64,000 nucleotides of DNA. Origin: CAWUEX02 sp038148375. GTDB taxonomy: Bacteria > Pseudomonadota > Alphaproteobacteria > Rhodospirillales > Rhodospirillaceae. Positions 54,707-63,306 of this stretch are shown here, piece after piece (within the stretch, counting starts at the first letter, position 1; each line of letters starts with the position of its first letter). The DNA lies in contig JAYQVH010000015.1 of assembly GCA_038148375.1 (NCBI GenBank), positions 1 to 64,000 of the forward strand, given 5' to 3'. The notes beneath the pieces are model-generated. The model was not told the DNA's origin. It made no database searches and saw only the letters and a list, made by a program, of their open reading frames with translations. The translations under genes and the position numbers were made by a program.

Positions 54707-57373
54707 TTAGCTGGCGCTTTTCGTCAATTCCTGCTCAATTGCGGCTAGAGAAGCCTGGGCATTTGCACCATCCGGACCGCCGGCCTGAGCCATATCTGGC
54801 CGTCCCCCGCCACCCTTGCCGCCCACGGCGGCGGAGCCTGCGCGGACCAGCTGCACCGCATCGAATTTTCCGGTCAGGGCATCGGCGACGCTGACAACAA
54901 GAGAGGCCTTCCCGTCCATCACCGTGACCAGCGCGACAACACCGTCTCCGATGGATTTCTGCAGCTCGTCAGCCATGCCTTTGAGGTCTTTGGCCGGCAC
55001 CCCGTCCAGCACGCGTCCCGAAAAAGGAACACCGGCGACCGTCTTCGCGTCAGGGCCTGCGGAACTGCCGCCTCCACCACCGGTCACCAGTTTCTTACGC
55101 AGGTCGGCAACCTCGCGTTCTAGCTTCTTGCGCTCGTCCAATAACGCCGCGATCCGCTCAGGGATGGCCTGCGGTGCCACACGTAACGTCTGTGCCGCCT
55201 GACCGACAAGTTCTTGCTGACCGCTCACCCAGTGTTCAGCGGCGATACCGGTTAACCCCTCGATCCGGCGGACCCCCGCTCCGACGGCAGACACCTCAAC
55301 GATCTTGAAAAGGCCGATATCGCCTGTGCGAGCCACATGGGTGCCACCACATAATTCTACGGAATACTGGTGTCGGCCGCCGTCAGCTACTGTGCCCATT
55401 GAAACGACGCGGACTTCTTCGCCGTATTTTTCCCCGAACAAGGCCATCGCCCCGGCCTCTATGGCACTTTCCGGATCCATCAGTTTCGTGCTCACCGCCT
55501 GGTTGGCCCGAATCTGCGTGTTGACGATCTCTTCGACAGCCGCGATGTCTTCGCGGGTCATTGGCTTGGGATGGCTGATATCGAAGCGCAGACGGTCCGG
55601 CGCAACCAAAGATCCTTTCTGCGTGACATGATCGCCAAGAACCTTGCGCAAAGCAGCGTGCAGCAGGTGAGTGGCGGAATGATGTCCGCGCACGGCTGTG
55701 CGGCGCGCTGCATCGACGTAAAAAGTCGCCTCGTCGCCGGCCTTGACCGTACCAGAGGACACTTCGCCGATATGAACATGGAGTGACTCGAGCTTCTTCT
55801 GAGTATCTGTGATCGTAATGGTCGCGCCGCCGGCGGTGGTGATTGTCCCTATGTCGCCAACTTGGCCACCAGATTCGCCGTAAAATGGGGTTTGATTCGC
55901 CAAGACGGCGACCTGTGCCCCCGTTCCGGCGTCTTGCACCGGCGCACCGTCCACAACCAGCGCTACAATCTTGCCCTGAGCCGATTCCGTCGCATAGCCG
56001 AGAAAATCCGACGCGCCGACCTCATCGCGCAAATCAAACCAAACCTTGTCTGTCGCAGCCTCTCCAGAACCAGCCCAGGCTTTACGCGCCTCCGCCCTCT
56101 GGCGCTCCATCGCCGTTGCAAATCCGTCAGTGTCGACATCGATACCACGCGGCCGCAGGGCATCTTGTGTCAGGTCCAGAGGGAAGCCGTAGGTATCGTA
56201 AAGCTTGAACGCGACGTCTCCAGGTAGAGTGGCGCCGGACGACATTGAACGGGTTTCCTCGTCTATTAGCTTCAACCCCCGATCAAGCATGGACTTGAAT
56301 CTCGTTTCTTCAAGTAACAGTGTCTCCGACACCAGAGCCTGGGCGCGCTCCAATTCGGGGTACTGCGCACCCATTTGACCTGTGAGGGCCGGGACGAGGC
56401 GGTGAAGGAGAGGGTCTTTACATCCCATAAGGTGCGCATGGCGCATAGCCCTGCGCATAATCCGCCGCAGTACGTAGCCTCTGCCCTCATTTGACGGCAA
56501 GACTCCGTCGGCAATTAGAAAACCGGATGCCCTCAAATGATCAGCAATGACACGGTGAGAAACGCTATGGTCTCCGTCCGGCTCGGTCCCTGCCGCTGCC
56601 GCAGCCGCTTCGATCAGCGACCGCAATAAGTCGATGGCGTAGTTATCATTGGTACCTTGGAGCACTGCCGCCGTGCGCTCCAGTCCCATCCCGGTATCCA
56701 CGCTCGGTTTAGGCAGGTCCACGCGCTGCTCAGGTGTTACCTGATCAAACTGCATGAAAACCAGATTCCAGATTTCGACGAAGCGATCTCCGTCTTCATC
56801 AGGTGACCCGGGTGGGCCACCTGGAATGTGATCGCCGTGGTCATAGAAAATTTCCGTACACGGTCCGCATGGGCCGGTATCGCCCATCGCCCAAAAATTG
56901 TCCGATGTCGGAATACGAATAATCTTTGAATCCGGCAAGCCAGCGATCTTTGACCACAAGCCTGCCGCTTCCTCGTCGGTGGAATGAACGGTGACGAGCA
57001 GACGCTCAACCGGCAAGCCGAATTCACCGGTCACGAGATCCCATGCGAGTTTGATGGCCTCTTCCTTGAAATAATCACCAAAAGAAAAGTTACCAAGCAT
57101 CTCAAAAAAGGTGTGATGCCGAACGGTGTAGCCGACGTTATCGAGGTCGTTATGCTTACCCCCAGCGCGCACACATTTCTGAGAGGTTGTGGCACGGTTG
57201 TAAGGCCGTGATTCATTGCCAGTGAAAACGTCCTTGAATTGGACCATCCCGGCGTTGGTAAACATCAACGTGGGATCGTTACGCGGCACCAGCGGACTTG
57301 ACGCAACGATTTCGTGGCCGTTGCGCGCAAAAAAGTCCAGGAAAGTCCTGCGTATATCGTTGGTCGAACTCAT
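54707..57373 (-). CDS. alaS: Alanyl-tRNA synthetase
   Basis: Charges tRNA-Ala. The 888-residue protein has the class II catalytic domain (IRRTFLDFFARNGHEIVASSPLVP, FTNAGMVQFKDVF), the tRNA-recognition region, the editing domain with zinc-binding HHSATHLLHAAL and CGGTHVARTGDIG, and the C-terminal oligomerisation/C-Ala part with GGGGRPDMAQAGG. ATG at 57373 is the family start (MSSTNDIRRTFL); the in-frame upstream extension is rejected. It lies on the same strand as recA and cckA, an order seen in related alphaproteobacteria. AT-rich sequence follows the stop. Confidence 0.97.
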   Translation of the reverse strand: MSSTNDIRRTFLDFFARNGHEIVASSPLVPRNDPTLMFTNAGMVQFKDVFTGNESRPYNRATTSQKCVRAGGKHNDLDNVGYTVRHHTFFEMLGNFSFGDYFKEEAIKLAWDLVTGEFGLPVERLLVTVHSTDEEAAGLWSKIAGLPDSKIIRIPTSDNFWAMGDTGPCGPCTEIFYDHGDHIPGGPPGSPDEDGDRFVEIWNLVFMQFDQVTPEQRVDLPKPSVDTGMGLERTAAVLQGTNDNYAIDLLRSLIEAAAAAAGTEPDGDHSVSHRVIADHLRASGFLIADGVLPSNEGRGYVLRRIMRRAMRHAHLMGCKDPLLHRLVPALTGQMGAQYPELERAQALVSETLLLEETRFKSMLDRGLKLIDEETRSMSSGATLPGDVAFKLYDTYGFPLDLTQDALRPRGIDVDTDGFATAMERQRAEARKAWAGSGEAATDKVWFDLRDEVGASDFLGYATESAQGKIVALVVDGAPVQDAGTGAQVAVLANQTPFYGESGGQVGDIGTITTAGGATITITDTQKKLESLHVHIGEVSSGTVKAGDEATFYVDAARRTAVRGHHSATHLLHAALRKVLGDHVTQKGSLVAPDRLRFDISHPKPMTREDIAAVEEIVNTQIRANQAVSTKLMDPESAIEAGAMALFGEKYGEEVRVVSMGTVADGGRHQYSVELCGGTHVARTGDIGLFKIVEVSAVGAGVRRIEGLTGIAAEHWVSGQQELVGQAAQTLRVAPQAIPERIAALLDERKKLEREVADLRKKLVTGGGGGSSAGPDAKTVAGVPFSGRVLDGVPAKDLKGMADELQKSIGDGVVALVTVMDGKASLVVSVADALTGKFDAVQLVRAGSAAVGGKGGGGRPDMAQAGGPDGANAQASLAAIEQELTKSAS

Positions 57374-57529
57374 AAGATAATGCGCGATCTCAAAAAAGGG
57401 TTTGGGGCAGCGGCACCGGTCAATTTGATATACGAAATCGGGATTGAATTCTAAAGATGCGTCATCCCGCAGCATGCATAGAGTGGCCGGTTTTTAGCCG
57501 CTTGCCAGGACCCTGTCCAGGAGACGGGC

Positions 57530-58300
57530 TTAACCGGTTTCAGCCACAATGAGCCGGTAGCCAAAATCTTTGTCGCGCAGGGAAGCCAGCTCTTGGTTTC
57601 TGGCGGCCCATCGTCCGGATTTCAAATCGGCTTCGAGCGCCGCCAGCCCGTGTTCAACCTCTTTTTCAGGGATTACGGAGAAACTTGAAATTCCAGCCTG
57701 AACAGTTGGGGACAGATATGCGTCCGGCCGTTTCCAGAAGGCACACAGGAACCCGTCCTGACAATCATGGGGGATCGGAACGGGTTGGACAGTGCAATTC
57801 GGGAAGACCGAATGGTAGACATCCAATTTTGGGAGGCTTGTACGGTCGATCCTCGCGTTGGATGGCAGGTAATCCCGGACCAGCCAAAACGTATCCGCCT
57901 CTTCGGCGTCGTAGGTGAGGATCACAACGCGCTTGGACGCTACACGCCGCAATTCATGCAAGCCCTTTATTTGATCTGTCCAGTGATGGACGGTCAGTAC
58001 CGCCATGGCGACATCAAAACTATCTTCCGGGAACGGCAGAGCCTCCCCTATGCCGCACACCACCGGTGCCGACGTCACACGACGCTGCGCGATCATTGTC
58101 ATAGACGGTTCGATGGCGACTACTGTGCGATCTAAAGGCTCATAACTGCCTGTCCCCGCGCCAACGTTCAGGACTGATTGAGAGTCGCCAAAGTTGCGCC
58201 ATATGAGGTGTTCGATGCGACGATCCGGGGTGCGAGTTCCAGCGTATGTTCGCCCTATCGTATCATATGCCGCCCGGTCACCTCTCAGCTTACTGATCAT
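57530..58300 (-). CDS. Class I SAM-dependent methyltransferase
   Basis: A 256-residue methyltransferase with motif I VLNVGAGTGSYEP, acidic motif II VVAIEPSMTMIAQR, and ALPFPEDSFDVAMAVLTVHHWTD typical of the UbiE/Methyltransf_11 group. The Gly-rich loop has Asn-Val where Asp is more common (LNVGAG). It starts 20 bp behind the NTF2-like gene on the same strand. Substrate unknown. Confidence 0.88.
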   Translation of the reverse strand: MISKLRGDRAAYDTIGRTYAGTRTPDRRIEHLIWRNFGDSQSVLNVGAGTGSYEPLDRTVVAIEPSMTMIAQRRVTSAPVVCGIGEALPFPEDSFDVAMAVLTVHHWTDQIKGLHELRRVASKRVVILTYDAEEADTFWLVRDYLPSNARIDRTSLPKLDVYHSVFPNCTVQPVPIPHDCQDGFLCAFWKRPDAYLSPTVQAGISSFSVIPEKEVEHGLAALEADLKSGRWAARNQELASLRDKDFGYRLIVAETG

Positions 58301-58320
58301 TATTCGACACCCTTACGGTG

Positions 58321-58794
58321 TTAGCTCTTGGGAAACCCAGTCGGACTCGTTGTTTGCACGCCGAGTTTTTCTCCCAATGTCGGATTAGCGTAATAAATGA
58401 CCATGTAATAAATCTTCCCATCACGGCAGCGGAAGAAATTTGAGTTATTGAGTGTGAGAGTACCCGTTGTTTCATAAGTCGATCCGGGTTTCGGTGTCAG
58501 CGTGACTAAAAAATTCGCAGCGCACCGCTGGTACTCTAAATCGATGGTGTGTTCGAAATGCTCGAACTTGGCGCCGTAGTTCCCGAGGAGATGCTCGTAA
58601 AACGCGTCTAGCGGCAGCTGCCCATCTTTCGGTGTTCCGTAAAACCGGCGCACCGGATTATCGCCGTGATAAATTACGACTTCGGAATCCTCTGTAAAAC
58701 AGGCACAGGCCGCCGCAATATCCTCTTTCATGACATTGCCAAAGTAGTCCTGCTCGACAAGTTTCGTGTAATAGGCACGATCGTAAACCGGCAT
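58321..58794 (-). CDS. NTF2-like (SnoaL-type) protein
   Basis: A 157-residue protein with the NTF2-like alpha+beta cone pattern: YFGNVMKEDIAAACACFTEDSEVVIYHGDNPVRRFYG at the start, then LDAFYEHLLGNYGAKFEHFEHTIDL, and a late strand FFRCRDGKIYYMVIYYANPT. The cavity can host a small ligand or a catalytic Asp/His pair; no function can be assigned. ATG at 58794 follows GGGAGGGGG at 5 bases and is preferred over the upstream in-frame start. Probably co-transcribed with the methyltransferase gene. Confidence 0.82.
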   Translation of the reverse strand: MPVYDRAYYTKLVEQDYFGNVMKEDIAAACACFTEDSEVVIYHGDNPVRRFYGTPKDGQLPLDAFYEHLLGNYGAKFEHFEHTIDLEYQRCAANFLVTLTPKPGSTYETTGTLTLNNSNFFRCRDGKIYYMVIYYANPTLGEKLGVQTTSPTGFPKS

Positions 58795-58938
58795 GAAGCC
58801 CCCTCCCAAACGTATCTGACGTTCAAATTTATCAGTAGTTTCTCCAATGATGGTAACGGACGGCGCCAGCGCGACAAGCCGTTGATTGGCCTAACGACCA
58901 AATGGAGAGCAAGCACACAGACTGATTCAGCGTGTGAC

Positions 58939-58980
58939 AAAAAAGCTGCAGCGGCGGGTTGAGGGGAACACCGCCGCTGC
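58939..58980 (-). terminator. Intrinsic terminator after recA
   Basis: On the minus strand GCAGCGGCGG (58980-58971) pairs perfectly with CCGCCGCTGC (58957-58948) over a 13-nt loop; three bases later come six T (58944-58939). It lies 34 bp behind the recA stop. Confidence 0.93.
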
Positions 58981-59013
58981 GAGGCCCGAGGGGATCGGGG
59001 ACTGGAGAATCTT

Positions 59014-60111
59014 TTATTCTGCGGCGGTCGCGTCTTTTTCGTTGTCTTCGCTGTCGCCCTCAACATCACCGATCATAGTATCCGCGACCAGACCAGCGTT
59101 GACGCGAATCTGATGCTCAATGTCGGCGGCCATATCGGGGTTTTCCTTGAGGAAAGTCTTGGCGTTTTCGCGCCCCTGCCCAATGCGTTCAGACTTGTAG
59201 GAAAACCAGGAACCCGACTTTTCGACGAGTCCTGCCTTAACGCCAAGGTCGAGCAACTCACCCGTCTTGGAGACCCCTTCACCATACATGATGTCGAACT
59301 CGACCTGCTTGAATGGCGGAGCAACCTTGTTCTTCACGACCTTAACGCGGGTCTGATTGCCGACCACTTCGTCACGATCCTTGATCTGGCCGATCCGGCG
59401 GATATCCAGGCGCACGGAGGAGTAAAATTTAAGCGCATTACCGCCGGTGGTCGTTTCTGGATTGCCAAACATCACGCCGATCTTCATGCGGATCTGGTTG
59501 ATGAAAATGATCATGGTGTTGGAACGGGAAACCGAAGCCGTCAACTTACGTAGCGCCTGGCTCATCAACCGGGCCTGAAGGCCGACATGGGTATCGCCCA
59601 TTTCACCTTCAAGCTCGGCCCGCGGCGTAAGGGCCGCAACAGAGTCGATCACCAGAACATCAATCGCCCCGGACCGCACCAGTGTATCGGCAATTTCGAG
59701 TGCCTGTTCACCGGCATCGGGCTGAGAAATCAGGAGGTCATCGAGATCGACACCAAGTTTGCGCGCATAGCCGGGATCCAGAGCATGCTCCGCGTCGATA
59801 AAGGCGCAGGCGCCGCCTGTTTTCTGTGCTTCGGCGATGACATGCAGCGCCAAAGTTGTTTTACCTGAGCTTTCCGGTCCGTAAATTTCAATCACACGTC
59901 CGCGCGGCAGACCGCCAATACCGAGGGCAAGGTCGAGACTTAAGGAACCGGTCGGGATCGCTTCGATATCAACCGCCGTTTCCCGCTGCCCCAAGCGCAT
60001 GATCGAACCCTTACCGAAAGAGCGTTCGATTTGGGTCAGTGCCGCATCTAGAGCCTTGGTTTTGTCCATGGCGTCTTTGTTCTCCACCACTCTGAGATTT
60101 GCTTCGGCCAT
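59014..60111 (-). CDS. recA: Recombinase RecA
   Basis: ATP-dependent strand-exchange protein and co-protease for LexA. The 365-residue protein has Walker A GPESSGKT (78-85), the DVLVIDSVAALTPRAE Walker B region, the L1/L2 DNA-binding loops (NTMIIFINQIRMKIGVMFGNPETTTGGNALKFYSS) and an acidic C-terminal tail (EGDSEDNEKDATAAE) that tempers DNA binding. ATG at 60111 follows GGAGG. An alphaproteobacterial SOS box lies about 90 bp upstream, and a strong terminator behind. Confidence 0.99.
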   Translation of the reverse strand: MAEANLRVVENKDAMDKTKALDAALTQIERSFGKGSIMRLGQRETAVDIEAIPTGSLSLDLALGIGGLPRGRVIEIYGPESSGKTTLALHVIAEAQKTGGACAFIDAEHALDPGYARKLGVDLDDLLISQPDAGEQALEIADTLVRSGAIDVLVIDSVAALTPRAELEGEMGDTHVGLQARLMSQALRKLTASVSRSNTMIIFINQIRMKIGVMFGNPETTTGGNALKFYSSVRLDIRRIGQIKDRDEVVGNQTRVKVVKNKVAPPFKQVEFDIMYGEGVSKTGELLDLGVKAGLVEKSGSWFSYKSERIGQGRENAKTFLKENPDMAADIEHQIRVNAGLVADTMIGDVEGDSEDNEKDATAAE

Positions 60112-60198
60112 GCTTGGCGCCCTCCGTGTTTAAGCCCCCCTTGGGGCGTGTGCAACGGATGCCAATGTACCTATTTTGTTCTCAATGTCCAGGAAAAA

Positions 60199-60213
60199 GA
60201 ACAATATCGGAAC
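60199..60213 (-). promoter_or_regulatory. SOS box (LexA operator) of recA
   Basis: GAAC-AATATCG-GAAC on the plus strand, that is, GTTC-N7-GTTC toward recA, a perfect match to the alphaproteobacterial LexA motif of two direct GAAC half-sites 7 bases apart. A candidate -10, TATAGT (minus strand, 60221-60216), would place the start point inside the box, fitting repression; its -35 is not clear. Established: this motif is the LexA site in Rhodobacter, Rhizobium and Caulobacter type species. Confidence 0.9.
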
Positions 60214-60376
60214 AAACTATAATAATCTTAAAAAAAACAAAAACTTATGCTATATAGGCAGAACTGAATTGCATCCAAAACCTGTGCCAAGCCGTTCAAT
60301 TGACGAGCGCGGCCACGTGAGATCATCGCCGCGTCACAGGACAAAACATCGTTCAACAATGTTAGGTAGGCTCGTC

Positions 60377-60508
60377 ATGAAGTCGATTTTATCTTCTCTC
60401 CTCATCTCGCTCTTCGTGCTCACTGGCCTTACGGCGTGCAACACCGTCGAAGGCGTGGGCGAGGATCTTCAGTCCATTGGCCGCAAGACCGAAGACGCCG
60501 CCAACTAA
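60377..60508 (+). CDS. Entericidin-type small lipoprotein 1
   Basis: A 43-residue lipoprotein: signal KSILSSLLISLFVLTGLTAC with acceptor Cys at residue 21, then the family-typical NTVEGVGEDLQSIGRKTEDAAN. Entericidins are tiny membrane lipoproteins, in E. coli an antidote/toxin pair linked to stationary-phase lysis. AGGTAGG precedes the ATG. It is divergent from recA and followed 71 bp later by a second copy. Confidence 0.88.
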   Translation: MKSILSSLLISLFVLTGLTACNTVEGVGEDLQSIGRKTEDAAN

Positions 60509-60526
60509 CCAAAAAACATGGCGTTA

Positions 60527-60571
60527 CTCCCGCAAACTCCGTAACTTATGGGCATCGTAAGTTTGCGGGAG
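60527..60571. repeat. Long inverted repeat between the two entericidin genes
   Basis: CTCCCGCAAACT at 60527-60538 and AGTTTGCGGGAG at 60560-60571 form a perfect 12-bp stem around a 21-nt loop. No T-run follows, so it is not a classical terminator; the right arm contains the GGGAG ribosome site of the second entericidin gene, so folding would hide it. Confidence 0.8.
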
Positions 60572-60579
60572 AAACGGCC

Positions 60580-60714
60580 ATGTCAGCGCTTCGCGTTTTT
60601 ATACTGACACTTGCTACCGGTATGCTGTTCACCTTAACGGCGTGCAACACGGTCGAAGGCATGGGCAAAGATATCCAGAAAGCCGGCGAACGCATCGAAG
60701 ACGCCGCCGACTGA
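60580..60714 (+). CDS. Entericidin-type small lipoprotein 2
   Basis: A 44-residue paralog of the first: signal ALRVFILTLATGMLFTLTAC with acceptor Cys at residue 22, then NTVEGMGKDIQKAGERIEDAAD. Mature parts of the two are about half identical (NTVEG, E/D pattern, EDAA). GGGAG lies in front of the ATG but sits in the right arm of a 12-bp inverted repeat, suggesting control of translation by RNA structure. It converges with cckA (12-bp gap). Confidence 0.88.
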   Translation: MSALRVFILTLATGMLFTLTACNTVEGMGKDIQKAGERIEDAAD

Positions 60715-60726
60715 TACAATCATCGC

Positions 60727-63306
60727 TTATTCAGCCGCCCCAGAAGGGGGCAACGCCAGCACATCCTTAACTTTACTGGCCAATTGACCAAGGCTGAACG
60801 GCTTTGGCAGGAAGTGAATGTCTGGGCTATCGACAACATCCCCCCGGGCAACCTCTTCAGAATACCCCGAAATCAGGATCACGCGCATTTCCGGCCTTTC
60901 CAGCCGTACGAAACGAGCTAGCGTGCCGCCATCCATACCCGGCATCATCATGTCAGTGATGAGGAGATCGAGATCGTCTGAGTCCCGCAGCAGGTCCATT
61001 GCCTGTTCGCCGGTCCGTGCTTCCATGACCGAGTAACCTTTGTTTTTCAACGCACGTGCCGCAAACACACGCACGGCGTCCTCATCCTCCACCAACAGAA
61101 TTTTACCCTGACCCGACAGATCTCCGCGGGCTGAGCTTTGAGCCAAAGCAGCGCCGACTTTAGCGGCGAGAACTTCCGGATCATCCGAATCTGCATCAGG
61201 CTGAATTGATCTTGGCGCTATCGAATCAGCCGCAACGCGCTGCCCTACCAACTCCGCATTGTCAGCCTCCTCATCGTCCGGAGCGATACGGGGCAAATAG
61301 ATCGTAAACTTCGCTCCTTTGCCCGGTGCAGAGTCGACAAGAATGAACCCGCCCGTCTGCCGCACAATGCCGTAGACGGTCGCCAATCCCAGACCGGTTC
61401 CGGCTCCGGGGGTTTCTATCTTAGTTGAAAAGAATGGCTCAAAAATACGACCGATGTCCTCGCGGGCAATGCCTTTGCCGGTATCCGAGACTGTGATTGT
61501 CACGTAGCGGCCCGGCGGCACCTGATCAGCGCCAAGCTGAGTGGTGCGTTCAAAGGTCTCGGTGCTCGTTTCTATGGTTAATCGACCGCCGCCGGGCATG
61601 GCATCGCGCGCGTTAACGGCCAGATTGATGATGATTTGATCGAATTGTCCCGGGTCGACCCGCACCACCCCCAGTTCGCGGCCGTGAATCAGCTTGAACT
61701 CGATCGTTTCACCGATCAGCCGAGTCAGTAGGTGGGACAATTCGGTCAGGTGATTGGTGCAGTTAAGCTCTTTGGGCTGCAGCGGCTGTTTGCGCGAGAA
61801 TGCCAACAGTTGCCGCACAAGATTTGCCGCCCGATTGGCGTTTTGTTTGATCTGCATGATGTCGGCGAACGACGGATCACCAGCGGCATGGCGCTGAAGC
61901 AATAGGTCGCAGAAGCCAATCATCGCCGTCAGCAGATTGTTGAAGTCGTGGGCGACACCTCCAGCCAATTGCCCCATCGCCTGCATTTTTTGAGCCTGCG
62001 CGAATTGGACCTCAAGGCTTTTCTGTTCCGTCGTATCGAAAACATGCGCAACCGCCCCTTCGGCCTCGCCACTCTGATAATTTGCCGTACCCACCATAGG
62101 CCCGAGAAATACGGTGGCCTGCCCCGTCGATGGACCACTACCAGCCCTGGCAAATCGGACATCAACTTGCGCTCGCGGCGACAAGCCGACCACGACACGC
62201 TCGAGCTCGGAGCGCAAAGTTTTCTGGTCATCTTCGATCAAGAACGCCGCGAAACTCTCTCCTATGACGGTATCTCGGCTAGCGCCTGCCAATGCTGCGA
62301 ACGCCTGATTGCAGTCGCTGACCGATCCATCAACGTCAATGATCGCGGTCGCAACAGGAGCAAGATCGAACACGGACCTAAACCGAGGTCCTCCGAGACC
62401 ATCTTTCGTATCCGCGCCGTGTTGAACATCGCGGACAACCAGGGATCTGGTACGCGTGATTCCTGCGTCATCATAGGTCGCCTGAAACACCAATGAGTCA
62501 AAAGTGTCACCGTTCGCCGCCTGAAAGCGGATTGCACCGTTCCACTCTCCATCCGCATCTGGCATGCCGGAACCGGCGATAAAATCTTCCAATGGTTGTC
62601 GACAAATTTCTTCGGGCGTACTGCCAAGCCATTGCGCAAACCTGTGGTTCACGTAGTGGAAAATCCCATCAACATCGACTGAATAGACTCCGGTCGGCAT
62701 GAAATCGAGGAAGTCGGCCAGGTCCTGGCGTTCGCGCGCGAGTATATCGTTAATCGCCCGCCGTGCCGTAATGTCCTCTAAGGACCAAACGGTGAGTCCG
62801 GGCAATTGGGGTAACGGGCGAACCGTGACCTGATACCAATCGGGTTCCGGCATCTCACCGCGCAACGGAATTTCAATGCTTTCAGTGACCCCGGTTTCAA
62901 CAGCAAGACGGATTCGGTCTACGGCTTCCTCACCGTCATATTCTCCTGCCGCCAATGCTTCGAGCCGGCGAATAGGCATTTCACTGTGCAGCCACTCTTC
63001 TCCAGATGCGTTGGCGTAGAGGACCGCATCCGACTCACCCGTGACAAATCTTGGTGACTGCGCCACGTCCAACGGTGCCGTGAGAATATCGAGTTGCTGC
63101 TCGATCGAAGGCGGGCGGCTGAGACCGGACCAAACCAGCCAGGCTGAAATCATCCATGCGACCACCACGCCCGCGGCAACGACAGGCCATCCTGCGAACG
63201 GGGCAATGGTATTGGCCACCAATCCGGCGAGTGCAAGGCCACTCACCAAGATAGCGGCTACAAGGCGGATTCTAGCTGGCAAGCTTACCCTTGAGTTGCA
63301 TGACAT
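60727..63306 (-). CDS. cckA: Hybrid sensor histidine kinase/phosphatase CckA
   Basis: Cell-cycle kinase that, through ChpT, controls CtrA in alphaproteobacteria. The 859-residue protein has two N-terminal membrane helices (about 12-32 and 40-60), PAS-type sensor domains (about 85-180, 200-300 and 310-430), the histidine box GGVAHDFNNLLTAMIGFCDLLL with His453, an HATPase domain (NARDAMPGGG, DTGKGI, GTGLGLATVYGI) and a receiver domain with acceptor Asp785 in LLITDMMMPG. ATG at 63306 overlaps the flhB end by 35 bases; it has no clear ribosome site, and TTG a few codons later is an alternative. Position beside flhB matches related genomes. Confidence 0.95.
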   Translation of the reverse strand: MSCNSRVSLPARIRLVAAILVSGLALAGLVANTIAPFAGWPVVAAGVVVAWMISAWLVWSGLSRPPSIEQQLDILTAPLDVAQSPRFVTGESDAVLYANASGEEWLHSEMPIRRLEALAAGEYDGEEAVDRIRLAVETGVTESIEIPLRGEMPEPDWYQVTVRPLPQLPGLTVWSLEDITARRAINDILARERQDLADFLDFMPTGVYSVDVDGIFHYVNHRFAQWLGSTPEEICRQPLEDFIAGSGMPDADGEWNGAIRFQAANGDTFDSLVFQATYDDAGITRTRSLVVRDVQHGADTKDGLGGPRFRSVFDLAPVATAIIDVDGSVSDCNQAFAALAGASRDTVIGESFAAFLIEDDQKTLRSELERVVVGLSPRAQVDVRFARAGSGPSTGQATVFLGPMVGTANYQSGEAEGAVAHVFDTTEQKSLEVQFAQAQKMQAMGQLAGGVAHDFNNLLTAMIGFCDLLLQRHAAGDPSFADIMQIKQNANRAANLVRQLLAFSRKQPLQPKELNCTNHLTELSHLLTRLIGETIEFKLIHGRELGVVRVDPGQFDQIIINLAVNARDAMPGGGRLTIETSTETFERTTQLGADQVPPGRYVTITVSDTGKGIAREDIGRIFEPFFSTKIETPGAGTGLGLATVYGIVRQTGGFILVDSAPGKGAKFTIYLPRIAPDDEEADNAELVGQRVAADSIAPRSIQPDADSDDPEVLAAKVGAALAQSSARGDLSGQGKILLVEDEDAVRVFAARALKNKGYSVMEARTGEQAMDLLRDSDDLDLLITDMMMPGMDGGTLARFVRLERPEMRVILISGYSEEVARGDVVDSPDIHFLPKPFSLGQLASKVKDVLALPPSGAAE

